Below are positions 6,501 to 12,619 of a DNA stretch of 15,353 bases, piece by piece. The stretch's first letter is position 1; each line of letters starts with the position of its first letter. Under the pieces are notes generated by a model, which saw only the letters and a program-made list of their open reading frames with translations, was not told the origin of the DNA and did no database searches. The stretch comes from Clostridia bacterium. GTDB lineage: Bacteria > Bacillota > Clostridia > CAKSNL01 > HGM11501. The stretch is from contig JAFPCL010000031.1 in NCBI GenBank assembly GCA_017390225.1, forward strand, positions 1-15,353, given 5' to 3'. The translations under genes and the position numbers were made by a program.

Positions 6501-8388
6501 AAGAAGCCGCGTTTTTAATGTTGTGGTAATAGAAATAACCGGTGTCGGTGTCATACTGGTACAGCATATTGCCTGTGCCCAGATAGGTTTTACCAATGCC
6601 GTCTTCGGGAGAAAAGAGGATTTCTCTGAGTTCTTCGTTGATAATTCCCGGGGTGCGCTGTCCGTTGTAGTGGTCGATGGAGCCTTGCGTACCGGTGGTG
6701 TGGTCGGCGTTGTTGGCATTTTCGTTGGCAAGTCTGCCGAGCTGTCCCACGGTGTATGCCCAGTTTTTAAATACAAAGTTTAAGGTGTCGTTGCCGGATT
6801 CCTCCAAGCTCCAGGAGCCGTCTGCCAGACGGACGGCACTTTGGACATTGAAAATATCGTTGTAGTCAAAAACATGGGTGGTGATGAAGCTGGAGGTGTC
6901 AATCTGCTTTTCAATGACCGTTTTTCCATCGGCGGTGACGGGCGCACCGAAATCGTAGTGTGCCGACTCCCATTCGGCATAGAAAATCGCACCGGATTTG
7001 GTTTCGATGGTTTGCCCCAGCATCGTGCGGTCGTAGTAGATATTGTTGACAACATCATACCAGCCCTTGAGTGCATATGGGTACTTGGCATCGGGTCTTG
7101 CAACCGTGTTGTTATCGGGCAGAGTGACACGCCCATCTGTGAGCTCCACAATTTCGCAGGTTGCGCCGTTGTTTTCGTAATAGTCCGTGCCGCCCAGTGT
7201 GCCATCGAAGGTTACGGCAGACACGGGGGTAAATAATGTTTGTGCGGAGTTGGGGTCGGCGGAAGGCCCTTGTGTCCATGTGATGAAATTGGGACCACTG
7301 CCGCTTTTGTTGATATAGTAGTCGCTCCCCCAGTCGGCATAGATGCCAATGTTGCCATTCGATGCGGCGGAAACCGTGAAGGCGGTACGTGCATTATAGT
7401 CGGTTGTGACACCAAGGTTAGAACCGTTGATACACAGATAATACGTCGTGCCGTTTTGCACCGTAGAAATATAATAGGCATTTGTCCATGCATGCGAAAA
7501 CGTCCAGATGGTCGCAGGAGTCGAGGAGGAAAGATAGGAGGAGGCAGAGTCCACATAGCCCATGCTTTGCCCAAGCAAATCATATCGCATGGAGGGCAGA
7601 ACAACGCCGCCGGTGTTGGTGGTGGCGGTGTGGGCAATGAGGTAATTTCCTGCTAAGCTGTCTAAATTCGAGGTAGTGACGGACTTCTTCTTGAAGAACA
7701 TATTCTCCGTGAACGTAAGCTGCGGGATGTTGTCCTTGGTGACAACAGCAAAGCGGGAGAAGCTCTCGATGCTAAATGTGGCGGTAACGGTGCCTGCATC
7801 ATCACAGGCTACCCCTTGCGCTAAAGGAAGCTCTACCTGCTCTTCATCCAAAAAGTGGACAACGGATTGGGAAGCACCGTCAAACCCATGCTCGGCAGAA
7901 AAAGAAAGCTGAACCGATATGGGCGACTTTGGCTCAATCTCCATGTCCTCCACATAGAAAGCAATATCGTATAAATAAAAGTCTTTGATTTGTTCGTCTG
8001 CATCGCAAAGCGTTTGCTGTGCGGCTTGGAAGTAGCTATTGTACTCTTCGTCTTCTTCCCAAATGCGATAAATCGATAAAATGGCATCTTCGGGAATTTC
8101 AGCCGTGCTGTCGAACTGCACGACGGCATCTACGGTGCCGTCGGTGGCGGTCATCACACGGAGCTCTTCATCTTTGTAGCAAATATCCTCATGGATATGC
8201 TCGATAAAGGCACAGCCTTCCGCTTGACACGCTTCATCATGGATATGCTCGGGTAGCGTACAAATCAGCTCTCGATTCATGGTGATTGCCGGCAGAATCA
8301 AGGCATAGGTTGTGCAAAAGACAACGATGGATGCCAGAATGCTCATGATTTTATACCAGAGCTTTTTCCGCCTGTTATGCGTATTCAA
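3577..8388 (-). CDS. Giant multidomain LPXTG adhesin, probable pilus tip protein
   Basis: A 1603-residue surface protein (numbered from TTG 8388). Order: membrane/signal segment with the ALILPAIT motif (12-36); two Cys/His motifs (43-54, 59-70); an N-terminal beta domain (about 75-218); a possible trefoil-like region (about 225-392); an InlB/Flg_new-like repeat (about 393-474); a fibro-slime-type domain with GDDDVLVYVDDTLVLDLAGVH (718-737); and four Cna_B/SpaA-like repeats beginning near 816, 953, 1208 and 1335. Lysines (822, 958, 1216, 1341) and E-boxes (such as Glu889, Glu1176, Glu1525) look like isopeptide sites. Repeats two and four carry large insertions. LPATG (1564-1568), a hydrophobic helix and a basic tail end it. 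No ATG is in frame. TTG 8388 has no Shine-Dalgarno, while AAAGGAGG at 8433-8440 faces ACG 8424-8422, which would add 12 residues. Its place before the pilin fits a tip adhesin; the ligand is unknown. Confidence 0.92.
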   Translation of the reverse strand: MNTHNRRKKLWYKIMSILASIVVFCTTYALILPAITMNRELICTLPEHIHDEACQAEGCAFIEHIHEDICYKDEELRVMTATDGTVDAVVQFDSTAEIPEDAILSIYRIWEEDEEYNSYFQAAQQTLCDADEQIKDFYLYDIAFYVEDMEIEPKSPISVQLSFSAEHGFDGASQSVVHFLDEEQVELPLAQGVACDDAGTVTATFSIESFSRFAVVTKDNIPQLTFTENMFFKKKSVTTSNLDSLAGNYLIAHTATTNTGGVVLPSMRYDLLGQSMGYVDSASSYLSSSTPATIWTFSHAWTNAYYISTVQNGTTYYLCINGSNLGVTTDYNARTAFTVSAASNGNIGIYADWGSDYYINKSGSGPNFITWTQGPSADPNSAQTLFTPVSAVTFDGTLGGTDYYENNGATCEIVELTDGRVTLPDNNTVARPDAKYPYALKGWYDVVNNIYYDRTMLGQTIETKSGAIFYAEWESAHYDFGAPVTADGKTVIEKQIDTSSFITTHVFDYNDIFNVQSAVRLADGSWSLEESGNDTLNFVFKNWAYTVGQLGRLANENANNADHTTGTQGSIDHYNGQRTPGIINEELREILFSPEDGIGKTYLGTGNMLYQYDTDTGYFYYHNIKNAASYNQSEQRFYVYNELEKVDHASNYADFLPFNEDAIEYDTDGTPMYDEKDGTINYWFGFSSKIHFYLPFESGNDKNVSLKGDDMIFRFAGDDDVLVYVDDTLVLDLAGVHDITYGEIDFTTRKIAYGEHGATNTGGAYGMPGVNYGEAGVTVEDMPELSAGDHTLTIYYMERGSSLSNCAIYFNMLPRYDMIITKRDLDDNRLLDGAVFGVYIDPACTVPATLYPSRAAKSAGEEPNHIYETVDGVAACWGFHANQTYYIKELEPPDSGAYPRATEIIKLNFDEKGVATMEVLNHNTTNWDFVQNYAENTASHIVSFTVYNQETSHIEIQKTWENEFGVAEAPPADKEISVSLYRSTQTDSFSAMGSQQVHVRFVSQYFDDASPSVIGSNTDLDTLKAGDYTGTVTVNTGNGLNFTLKTGLDSLGIYSVAVNGERLTPTHIEAYSTTLCTVGGHSDQELPSHATYHIDKVTENLKIAVTFIGYTDNSGSLAHIVFLNGSQEERSAGLPANPPELVETVMLNAANNWHYQWDELPNADVNHNPYYYYAVETPTDGYDAIYMANGIIVGQISISNLEREAFREYTEIAVEKQWSDGAENHTADEIVFRLIRHEIDEMGDPVLDINDNPITSVVQTDFVLNAQNGWKRTIPSLLWKVYDNGIADTPTHIYKYTVEEVSGIEGYNVSYIETTDPDNPELPLFIIKNTNPDDEKITVTKRWFNYYEKEITETSELPKISGTLYRNYISTQEAAPMVTVTIKNGSTTLRTLTVQANSTVKFWAMQQRWYSYYNPNGCSSTSGTITTATSTQNVNGSNRNVTLYSLALGSSDAVVTLSFSGSGTVYHGVTQSVTDSIIQTAPTEKRDETFQSSFLLSPDNNWTTTWSKEALSEEAGREYRYYVTETIPNGYSLWFIEGDGIASNTPQTPIVINNKADAKPSYVLPATGGAPPFLYTFSGMIISLVAFVIICIKRRRRERRAKR

Positions 8389-8421
8389 AGTGGAGGCGAT
8401 ACTGCTCGTCTTTAGTTGTCT

Positions 8422-8441
8422 CGTAACACAACCCTCCTTTC
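8422..8441 (-). promoter_or_regulatory. Strong Shine-Dalgarno facing an in-frame ACG (adhesin start problem)
   Basis: On the minus strand, GAAAGGAGG (8441-8433) is followed after 8 bases by ACG (8424-8422), in frame with the adhesin and 12 codons before TTG 8388. No stop lies between. A GTG (8429-8427) and a TTG (8431-8429) near this site are in other frames and too close to the Shine-Dalgarno. ACG may be a mutated ATG or a rare near-cognate start. Confidence 0.75.
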
Positions 8442-8475
8442 AATGAATGTACATGAAAAAAATTAAGGATGATTT

Positions 8476-9060
8476 TTATTCTATTTTTCCAAATTTGTTT
8501 AAGGGCCAAACACGGAACACGATTTTCCCGACCAGCTGTTCTTTGGCGACACAGCCCACCAGGGTGCTTCTCGAATCCACCGAAGTGCCGCGGTGGTCGC
8601 CCATTAAAAACCATTTTTCGTCCGGCACTTGGTAGGGAAGCGAAATATCACACTCGCCAAAGGCTTTTTCCGAAACATAAGGCTCGTCTAAAGGCTCGTC
8701 GTTAATATACACATTGCCTTCTCGGTCGATATCCACGATATCGCCGGGGCCGGCAATACAGCGTTTGACCAAAAGCTTGTTGCCATAGTAGAACCCGACA
8801 ATGTCGCCGGAGGAAAACTCGGAGGTTTTCAAGGAAAGCACAATTTCTCCTTCATGCAGACTGGGCGTCATGGAATTGCCGTAAATCTGCAGGACGGGAA
8901 GCCACAGTGTGGCGACCAGGACGGCAACGGCGGCAACGGTGATGAGCGCATAAATCGTGCTTCGCAGAACCCGTCGGTAACGGGAGCGGTATTTGGCACG
9001 GGCAAGCTCGGATTCCAAAACGGATATATCCGGCGTGCCCATCATTTTTTTACGTTTCAT
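8476..9060 (-). CDS. Type I signal peptidase (pilus-associated)
   Basis: A 194-residue membrane serine protease that would cleave signal peptides from exported proteins, here probably the pilin and adhesin. A cytoplasmic basic N-terminus and one membrane helix (about 34-57) precede the catalytic domain. Box B is GNSMTP with nucleophile Ser63. Box D is LLVKRCIAGPGD with general base Lys99. Box E is GDHRGTSVDSR (154-164), where the more common GDN reads GDH. The ATG start (9060) lies inside the end of the coiled-coil gene, an 11-base overlap, which suggests translational coupling. Dedicated signal peptidases (SipA/LepA type) are known from other Gram-positive pilus islands and can be needed for pilus assembly. 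That role here is inferred from position only. The start has a GGAGG about 12 bases upstream, a slightly long spacing. Confidence 0.94.
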   Translation of the reverse strand: MKRKKMMGTPDISVLESELARAKYRSRYRRVLRSTIYALITVAAVAVLVATLWLPVLQIYGNSMTPSLHEGEIVLSLKTSEFSSGDIVGFYYGNKLLVKRCIAGPGDIVDIDREGNVYINDEPLDEPYVSEKAFGECDISLPYQVPDEKWFLMGDHRGTSVDSRSTLVGCVAKEQLVGKIVFRVWPLNKFGKIE

Positions 9061-9439
9061 CAGCTATATCGTCCTCCGATAGATGCATGGAGGCGGCTTC
9101 GGCATCAGAGATTATCTGCGCCGCTTTTTCCTCGGCATCAGAGATTATCTGTGCCGCTTTCTCTTCGGCTTCCCGAATCATATCACGGGAGCGGGAAAAG
9201 GCGGTTTCTAAGTTTTCACGGTAGAGCTTTGTGGCGGCATCTGCCGCTTCAAACACACCGCAGAGCTTCATCGCGGCTTCTGCCATGGTGCCGGATTCTC
9301 GCAGAGTAATCTCCCGTTCGGAGAGAAGCTTTTTCGCTTTTTCTACCTGCTTTTGCAGAATTTCGTTTTCTTTCATTTGTGCAACTAAAACTTCCATCAA
9401 ATCCGTTCGGGAAAGCTTGCGAAGCTCTTCTGCGGTCAT
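9050..9439 (-). CDS. Small coiled-coil protein, first gene of the pilus operon
   Basis: A 129-residue soluble protein with no signal peptide or membrane helix. I do not recognise a specific family. An N-terminal helical segment (1-55) is rich in Leu, Lys and Glu. A middle helix follows, then an Ala/Glu-rich helix with an exact 11-residue tandem repeat, EEKAAQIISDA (about 92-113), like the C-terminal helices of DivIVA-type or ATP-synthase-b-type coiled coils. The repeat is also visible in DNA (9099-9164). The start ATG (9439) has TAGGAGG about 11 bases upstream and is about 35 bases from the predicted transcription start. The 3' end overlaps the signal peptidase start by 11 bases. Leading the pilus operon, it might be a cytoplasmic scaffold or localisation factor for the assembly machinery, but this is inference. 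Confidence 0.75.
   Translation of the reverse strand: MTAEELRKLSRTDLMEVLVAQMKENEILQKQVEKAKKLLSEREITLRESGTMAEAAMKLCGVFEAADAATKLYRENLETAFSRSRDMIREAEEKAAQIISDAEEKAAQIISDAEAASMHLSEDDIADET
9099..9164. repeat. Two-copy 33-bp in-frame tandem repeat
   Basis: Units 9099-9131 and 9132-9164 are nearly identical, differing at only a few bases. They encode two consecutive EEKAAQIISDA blocks in the coiled-coil protein. The 33-base unit (11 codons, three heptad-like turns) keeps frame and helical phase, so copy number could vary without breaking the gene. Confidence 0.85.
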
Positions 9440-9480
9440 ATTCCGACAAACCTCCTAATTATATAGTATTACAACACTAA

Positions 9481-9509
9481 ATTATATCACTTTCTGTCAA
9501 AACTGACAA
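9481..9509 (-). promoter_or_regulatory. Predicted sigma-A promoter of the pilus operon
   Basis: On the minus strand, -35 TTGTCA (9509-9504) and a perfect -10 TATAAT (9486-9481) are separated by 17 bases. Transcription would start near 9474, leaving a leader of about 35 bases before the coiled-coil gene. A small inverted repeat TGTCA-GTTT-TGACA overlaps the -35 and could be an operator. No other convincing promoter was seen before the pilin or adhesin. Confidence 0.75.
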
Positions 9510-9581
9510 GTAGGATAGAACTGCAAGATGTGTTTTTTTTAGTTTTTTTATTTTAAAAATATGAAATTTCTGTAAAAACAG

Positions 9582-9622
9582 AAAAAAAGATGCTCTTGAT
9601 AGCATCTTAATCAAAAGCATCT
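9582..9622 (-). terminator. Intrinsic terminator ending the ABC/ThuA/APT operon
   Basis: A 13-bp stem (9588-9600 with 9610-9622) contains one G-U pair and a nine-base loop. On the minus strand it is followed by seven T (9588-9582) and more T-rich sequence. It lies just behind the stop of the small membrane protein. The plus-strand side also has a T-rich tail, so it could act in both directions. It separates the upstream operon from the pilus promoter. Confidence 0.85.
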
Positions 9623-9634
9623 CTTTTTATTTTT

Positions 9635-9949
9635 TTATTCGGGCATTAAAAGACCACCGAAACGAGCGGTGTACATCAGGGTGAACAGCACCAAAATAAT
9701 CACCATGGCGATGCCGAAAAACACAAGATCCCGACGTTCTTTTTTGTTAGCGCCGAGGACAAGCCCGGAAGCCACAGGCGGAATCAAGGGAAGTGCAAAA
9801 TCAATGACCAACTGCGGCAAAAAGGAAAGGGCTTTGCAGTAGGCATTATAGGCATCGGGGTGAGAAATGAGTGCCAGATATCCCGCCCCCGTGAGAAGCC
9901 CCACAGCAACGCAGATGAGAATACGGAGCTTTAAAGCGATTTTTCTCAT
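9635..9949 (-). CDS. Small three-helix membrane protein, unknown function
   Basis: A 104-residue hydrophobic protein with three predicted membrane helices (about 8-27, 45-66 and 76-96). A basic N-terminus (MRKIALKLR) and the basic loop NKKERRD (68-74) suggest cytoplasmic faces. I do not recognise a family. The start ATG overlaps the stop of the phosphoribosyltransferase gene (ATGA at 9946-9949), so the two are probably translationally coupled. The terminator hairpin follows at once, which makes it the last gene of the unit. No catalytic motif is visible; a transport or anchoring role for the upstream enzyme cannot be shown from sequence. Confidence 0.75.
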   Translation of the reverse strand: MRKIALKLRILICVAVGLLTGAGYLALISHPDAYNAYCKALSFLPQLVIDFALPLIPPVASGLVLGANKKERRDLVFFGIAMVIILVLFTLMYTARFGGLLMPE

Positions 9950-10506
9950 GCCAGCGGCTCACCTTCTGCGGTGAACAGGGGAAGGGGCTCTAAATAAATA
10001 ATATCTTCCCGTGCGATAGCATCGCCTTCAGCCAAAATCGCCATACGGCCGGCAACAATGCCGCCGGCTTTTTCAACGAGGGTTTCCAATGCACGCAGGG
10101 ATTCGCCGGTGGAGATGACGTCGTCAACAATCAGGATGCGCTTGCCTTCCATCAGGCGGGCATCTGCACCGTCCAAATACAATTTTTGCTCCTTGGCAGT
10201 GGTGATGGAATTGACAACAACTTCAAAAACGCCGTCCATATACAGCTTCGGGCCTTTTCTTGCGAGCATATATTTTTGGTTGCCGGCAAGGCGCGCCATT
10301 TCGTGCACCAGAGGAATGCCCTTGGATTCGGCAGTAATCATATAATCATAGGCAGGGGCTTTTTCAAGAAGCGCACTTGCCGCCGCCGTGGTCAGCTCCG
10401 GATCGCCGAAGATGACAAAAGCACCGATAGAGAGCTTTTCATTCAAGGGGCAAAGGGGAAGGGCGCGATTAAGCCCTGCAATCGTCATTTCATAGGTTTT
10501 TTTCAT
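9946..10506 (-). CDS. Phosphoribosyltransferase, adenine phosphoribosyltransferase-like
   Basis: A 186-residue cytosolic type I PRTase, which would make a nucleotide from a purine base and PRPP. The PRPP-binding motif ILIVDDVISTGES spans 124-136, followed by the helix LRALETLVEKAGG. Upstream, YDYMITAESKGIPLVHEMAR (53-72) matches the flexible-loop-side region of adenine/xanthine-type PRTases, and LARKGPKLYM (81-90) is the usual basic segment. Length and motif order fit Apt or close paralogs. Some relatives in Clostridia act as regulators or on other bases, so substrate is not certain. The start ATG lies three bases after the hydrolase stop, with AAGGAGAA in the end of that gene. It overlaps the membrane protein gene by four bases. 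Confidence 0.88.
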   Translation of the reverse strand: MKKTYEMTIAGLNRALPLCPLNEKLSIGAFVIFGDPELTTAAASALLEKAPAYDYMITAESKGIPLVHEMARLAGNQKYMLARKGPKLYMDGVFEVVVNSITTAKEQKLYLDGADARLMEGKRILIVDDVISTGESLRALETLVEKAGGIVAGRMAILAEGDAIAREDIIYLEPLPLFTAEGEPLA

Positions 10507-10509
10507 AGC

Positions 10510-11166
10510 TTATTCTCCTTGTTTTTTCTGCGAAAGAAGCCAAAGATACAGTTCTTCGTTTTCATAGGCAGGATCCCATGCATTATGCCCGATTTCGGGA
10601 TACGTTGTGAGACGGGCATTGCCGCCAACGGCATGGATGGCATTGACCATTTCAACGGAATGATGGCACGGAATACATCCATCCTGTTCGCCGTGAAATG
10701 CCCACACGGGCATATTCTTGAGGCGTTCGGCGTACCACGGAATACCGATACCGCAGACGGGGGCAATGGCGGCAAACCGTTCGGGGTTGGCAAGTGCCCA
10801 CTGCCATGTGCCGCATCCGCCCATGCTGATGCCGGTGAGATAAATCCGATCGGGATCGATGGGGTATTCTTCGATCAAATTATCAAGATATGTGTTTAAA
10901 GATTCAATATATGCCGTCCAATAGTTATCGGCAGGGCATTGGGGGGCGGCAATGATAAAGGGGAATTCCTTGCCGTTTTGGGCATGCTTCAACGGGCCAT
11001 GCAGTGCCATAAGCTCCACATCCGTGCCGCGCTCGCCTGCGCCATGCAGGAACAGGAGCAAAGGGTATTTTTCCAAGCCACCGACATTTTCGGGGAAGGA
11101 TATGAAAGAAGAAAAGGGATAGCACGGCTGTGCTTTCTTCTTGCCGTTTTTAATGACGGGAATCAT
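10510..11166 (-). CDS. Alpha/beta hydrolase (carboxylesterase / dienelactone hydrolase-like)
   Basis: A 218-residue serine hydrolase with no signal peptide, so probably cytosolic. The oxyanion-hole strand reads LLLFLHGAGERG (36-47), the nucleophile elbow is GISMGG (Ser114), the acid is Asp162 in FHGEQDGCIP, and the base is His194 in EIGHNAWDPAY. The layout and the long PDRIYLTGISMGG run resemble predicted peptidase/phospholipase-carboxylesterase and PHB-depolymerase-like enzymes acting on esters of sugars or small acids. The ATG start is three bases after the ThuA-like stop and uses a GGAGGG lying in the last codons of that gene, so it should be co-translated. The ThuA-like neighbour hints at carbohydrate-derived ester substrates, but this is weak inference. 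Confidence 0.9.
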   Translation of the reverse strand: MIPVIKNGKKKAQPCYPFSSFISFPENVGGLEKYPLLLFLHGAGERGTDVELMALHGPLKHAQNGKEFPFIIAAPQCPADNYWTAYIESLNTYLDNLIEEYPIDPDRIYLTGISMGGCGTWQWALANPERFAAIAPVCGIGIPWYAERLKNMPVWAFHGEQDGCIPCHHSVEMVNAIHAVGGNARLTTYPEIGHNAWDPAYENEELYLWLLSQKKQGE

Positions 11167-11169
11167 GGT

Positions 11170-11859
11170 TTAGCCCTCCAAGGAAGATACGTTGGGGCAG
11201 GAGAGCGCATCAATCATATTGGTGGGTGCTGTCCAACGTACGGCATTTTTGATAATTTTCTGCACTTCGGGATTTTTATATGCCGCGTCGGTTTCATGAC
11301 CGGGCTGGAAGTAGAAAATTTTGCCGTGGCCGCGGTGATAGGTGATACCACTGCGGAACACATGACCGGAATTGAACCAGCCGACGTAAATGAGATCATC
11401 GGGCTGGGGAATATCGAAGGGTTCGCCATACATTTCTTCACAGGGAAGCTCAATAGAGGGGGCAACACCGGCGGCAATGGGGTGAGAAGGGCGCACGCAC
11501 CATAAGCGTTCTTTAGCGCCGTCCATCCAGCTGAGGTTGCCGGAAGTGCCGACCAGCTTTCTGAAAATTTTGGAGTGGTGACCGCTGTGCAGAACAATCA
11601 GACCCATGCCGCGCAGAACACGGTCGTGGATTTTTTCTACCAATTCGTCGGGCACTTCATGATGGGAAGCATGCCCCCACCAGAAGAGAACGTCGGTTTC
11701 GTTTAACAGCGCATCGGTCATGGGCTCGGTTCGGAGGGTTGCGGTTTTGACAACCATGTCCTCTTCCGTGTCTAAAACCGACTTTAAATAGCCGTGGATG
11801 CCGCCTTCATAGGCAGGCTGATCATGAGTGAATTCATTCCAAATGGTAACGCGAATCAT
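11170..11859 (-). CDS. ThuA-like protein (glutamine amidotransferase-fold)
   Basis: A 229-residue cytosolic protein of the ThuA/trehalose-utilisation family. Family hallmarks are the N-terminal VTIWNEFTHD (4-13), FWWGHASHHEVPDEL (59-73), GLIVLHSGHHSKIFRKLVG (86-104), EEMYGEPFDIPQPDD (141-155) and FYFQPGHET (182-190). The fold is class I glutamine amidotransferase-like but without the Cys-His-Glu amidotransferase triad. ThuA-like proteins are linked to disaccharide and polyol use, and most have no proven reaction. The start has AGGAGG about 8 bases upstream. The gene begins 16 bases after the ATPase gene and ends three bases before the hydrolase gene, so it belongs to the same transcript as the amino acid ABC genes, an unusual partner set. 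Confidence 0.93.
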   Translation of the reverse strand: MIRVTIWNEFTHDQPAYEGGIHGYLKSVLDTEEDMVVKTATLRTEPMTDALLNETDVLFWWGHASHHEVPDELVEKIHDRVLRGMGLIVLHSGHHSKIFRKLVGTSGNLSWMDGAKERLWCVRPSHPIAAGVAPSIELPCEEMYGEPFDIPQPDDLIYVGWFNSGHVFRSGITYHRGHGKIFYFQPGHETDAAYKNPEVQKIIKNAVRWTAPTNMIDALSCPNVSSLEG

Positions 11860-11875
11860 AGCTATGCCTCCTGAA

Positions 11876-12619
11876 TTATAATATTTTGCCTAAAAACGCT
11901 TTGGTGCGTTCGTTTTGCGGATGATCGAAAACTTCTTCGGGGGTGCCGGCTTCCACCACGTAGCCGCCGTCCATGAAAAGAACACGGCTGGCAACTTCCT
12001 TGGCAAAGCCCATTTCGTGGGTGACGACCACCATGGTCATGCCATCGTCGGCGAGCTGCTTGATAACTTCCAAAACTTCGCCGACCATTTCGGGGTCTAA
12101 GGCAGACGTCGGCTCGTCGAAGAGCATGATTTGTGGATGCAGTGCCAAGGCTCTTGCGATGGCAACACGCTGTTGCTGGCCGCCGGAGAGCTGGGCAGGA
12201 TAGGCATTTTCTTTATCGGACAGACCGACACGTGCCAAAAGATCACGGGCGGTTTTCACCGCTTCTTCTTTGGTGCACAGCTTGTGCTTTAAAGGAGCCA
12301 GGGTGAGATTATCCAATACCGTCAGGTGCGGAAACAGATTGAACTGCTGGAAAACCATGCCCATTTTACGGCGCATCAGGTTGACATTACAGCCTTTGGC
12401 TAAAATGTCTTCTCCGTCGATATAGATATGACCGCCGGTGGGCTGTTCCAACAGATTCAGACAGCGCAGAAAGGTGCTTTTGCCCGAACCGGAGGGCCCG
12501 ATGATAACGACCTTTTCACCTTTGGAAACGGTTTCGTTGATGTCTTTTAATACTTCCAGATCGCCGAAGGACTTTTTCAGGTTTTTGACAACGATCATCG
12601 TGTTGTTATCTTGCGTCAC
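11876..12619 (-). CDS. Polar amino acid ABC transporter ATP-binding protein (GlnQ-type)
   Basis: The ATPase that powers the import system encoded next to it. From GTG 12619 it has 247 residues: Walker A GPSGSGKS (41-48), Q-loop near Gln91, LFPHLTVLDN (95-104), signature LSGGQ (144-148), Walker B IMLFDE (164-169), SALD D-loop and switch His201. These match the GlnQ/HisP/GltL family at full length. I chose GTG 12619 because AAGGAGG lies 10 bases upstream inside the permease gene, giving a 14-base overlap. ATG 12598 (240 residues) is an alternative, eight bases past the permease stop but with no Shine-Dalgarno. An open frame continues upstream to 12679 but would overlap the permease far more and is unlikely. 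The substrate is probably a polar or acidic amino acid. Confidence 0.95.
   Translation of the reverse strand: MTQDNNTMIVVKNLKKSFGDLEVLKDINETVSKGEKVVIIGPSGSGKSTFLRCLNLLEQPTGGHIYIDGEDILAKGCNVNLMRRKMGMVFQQFNLFPHLTVLDNLTLAPLKHKLCTKEEAVKTARDLLARVGLSDKENAYPAQLSGGQQQRVAIARALALHPQIMLFDEPTSALDPEMVGEVLEVIKQLADDGMTMVVVTHEMGFAKEVASRVLFMDGGYVVEAGTPEEVFDHPQNERTKAFLGKIL

Noticed and set aside
9099..9164. The 33-bp tandem repeat as a CRISPR fragment
   Set aside because: Units are adjacent without spacers, lie in frame in a gene and encode a heptad-like helix.
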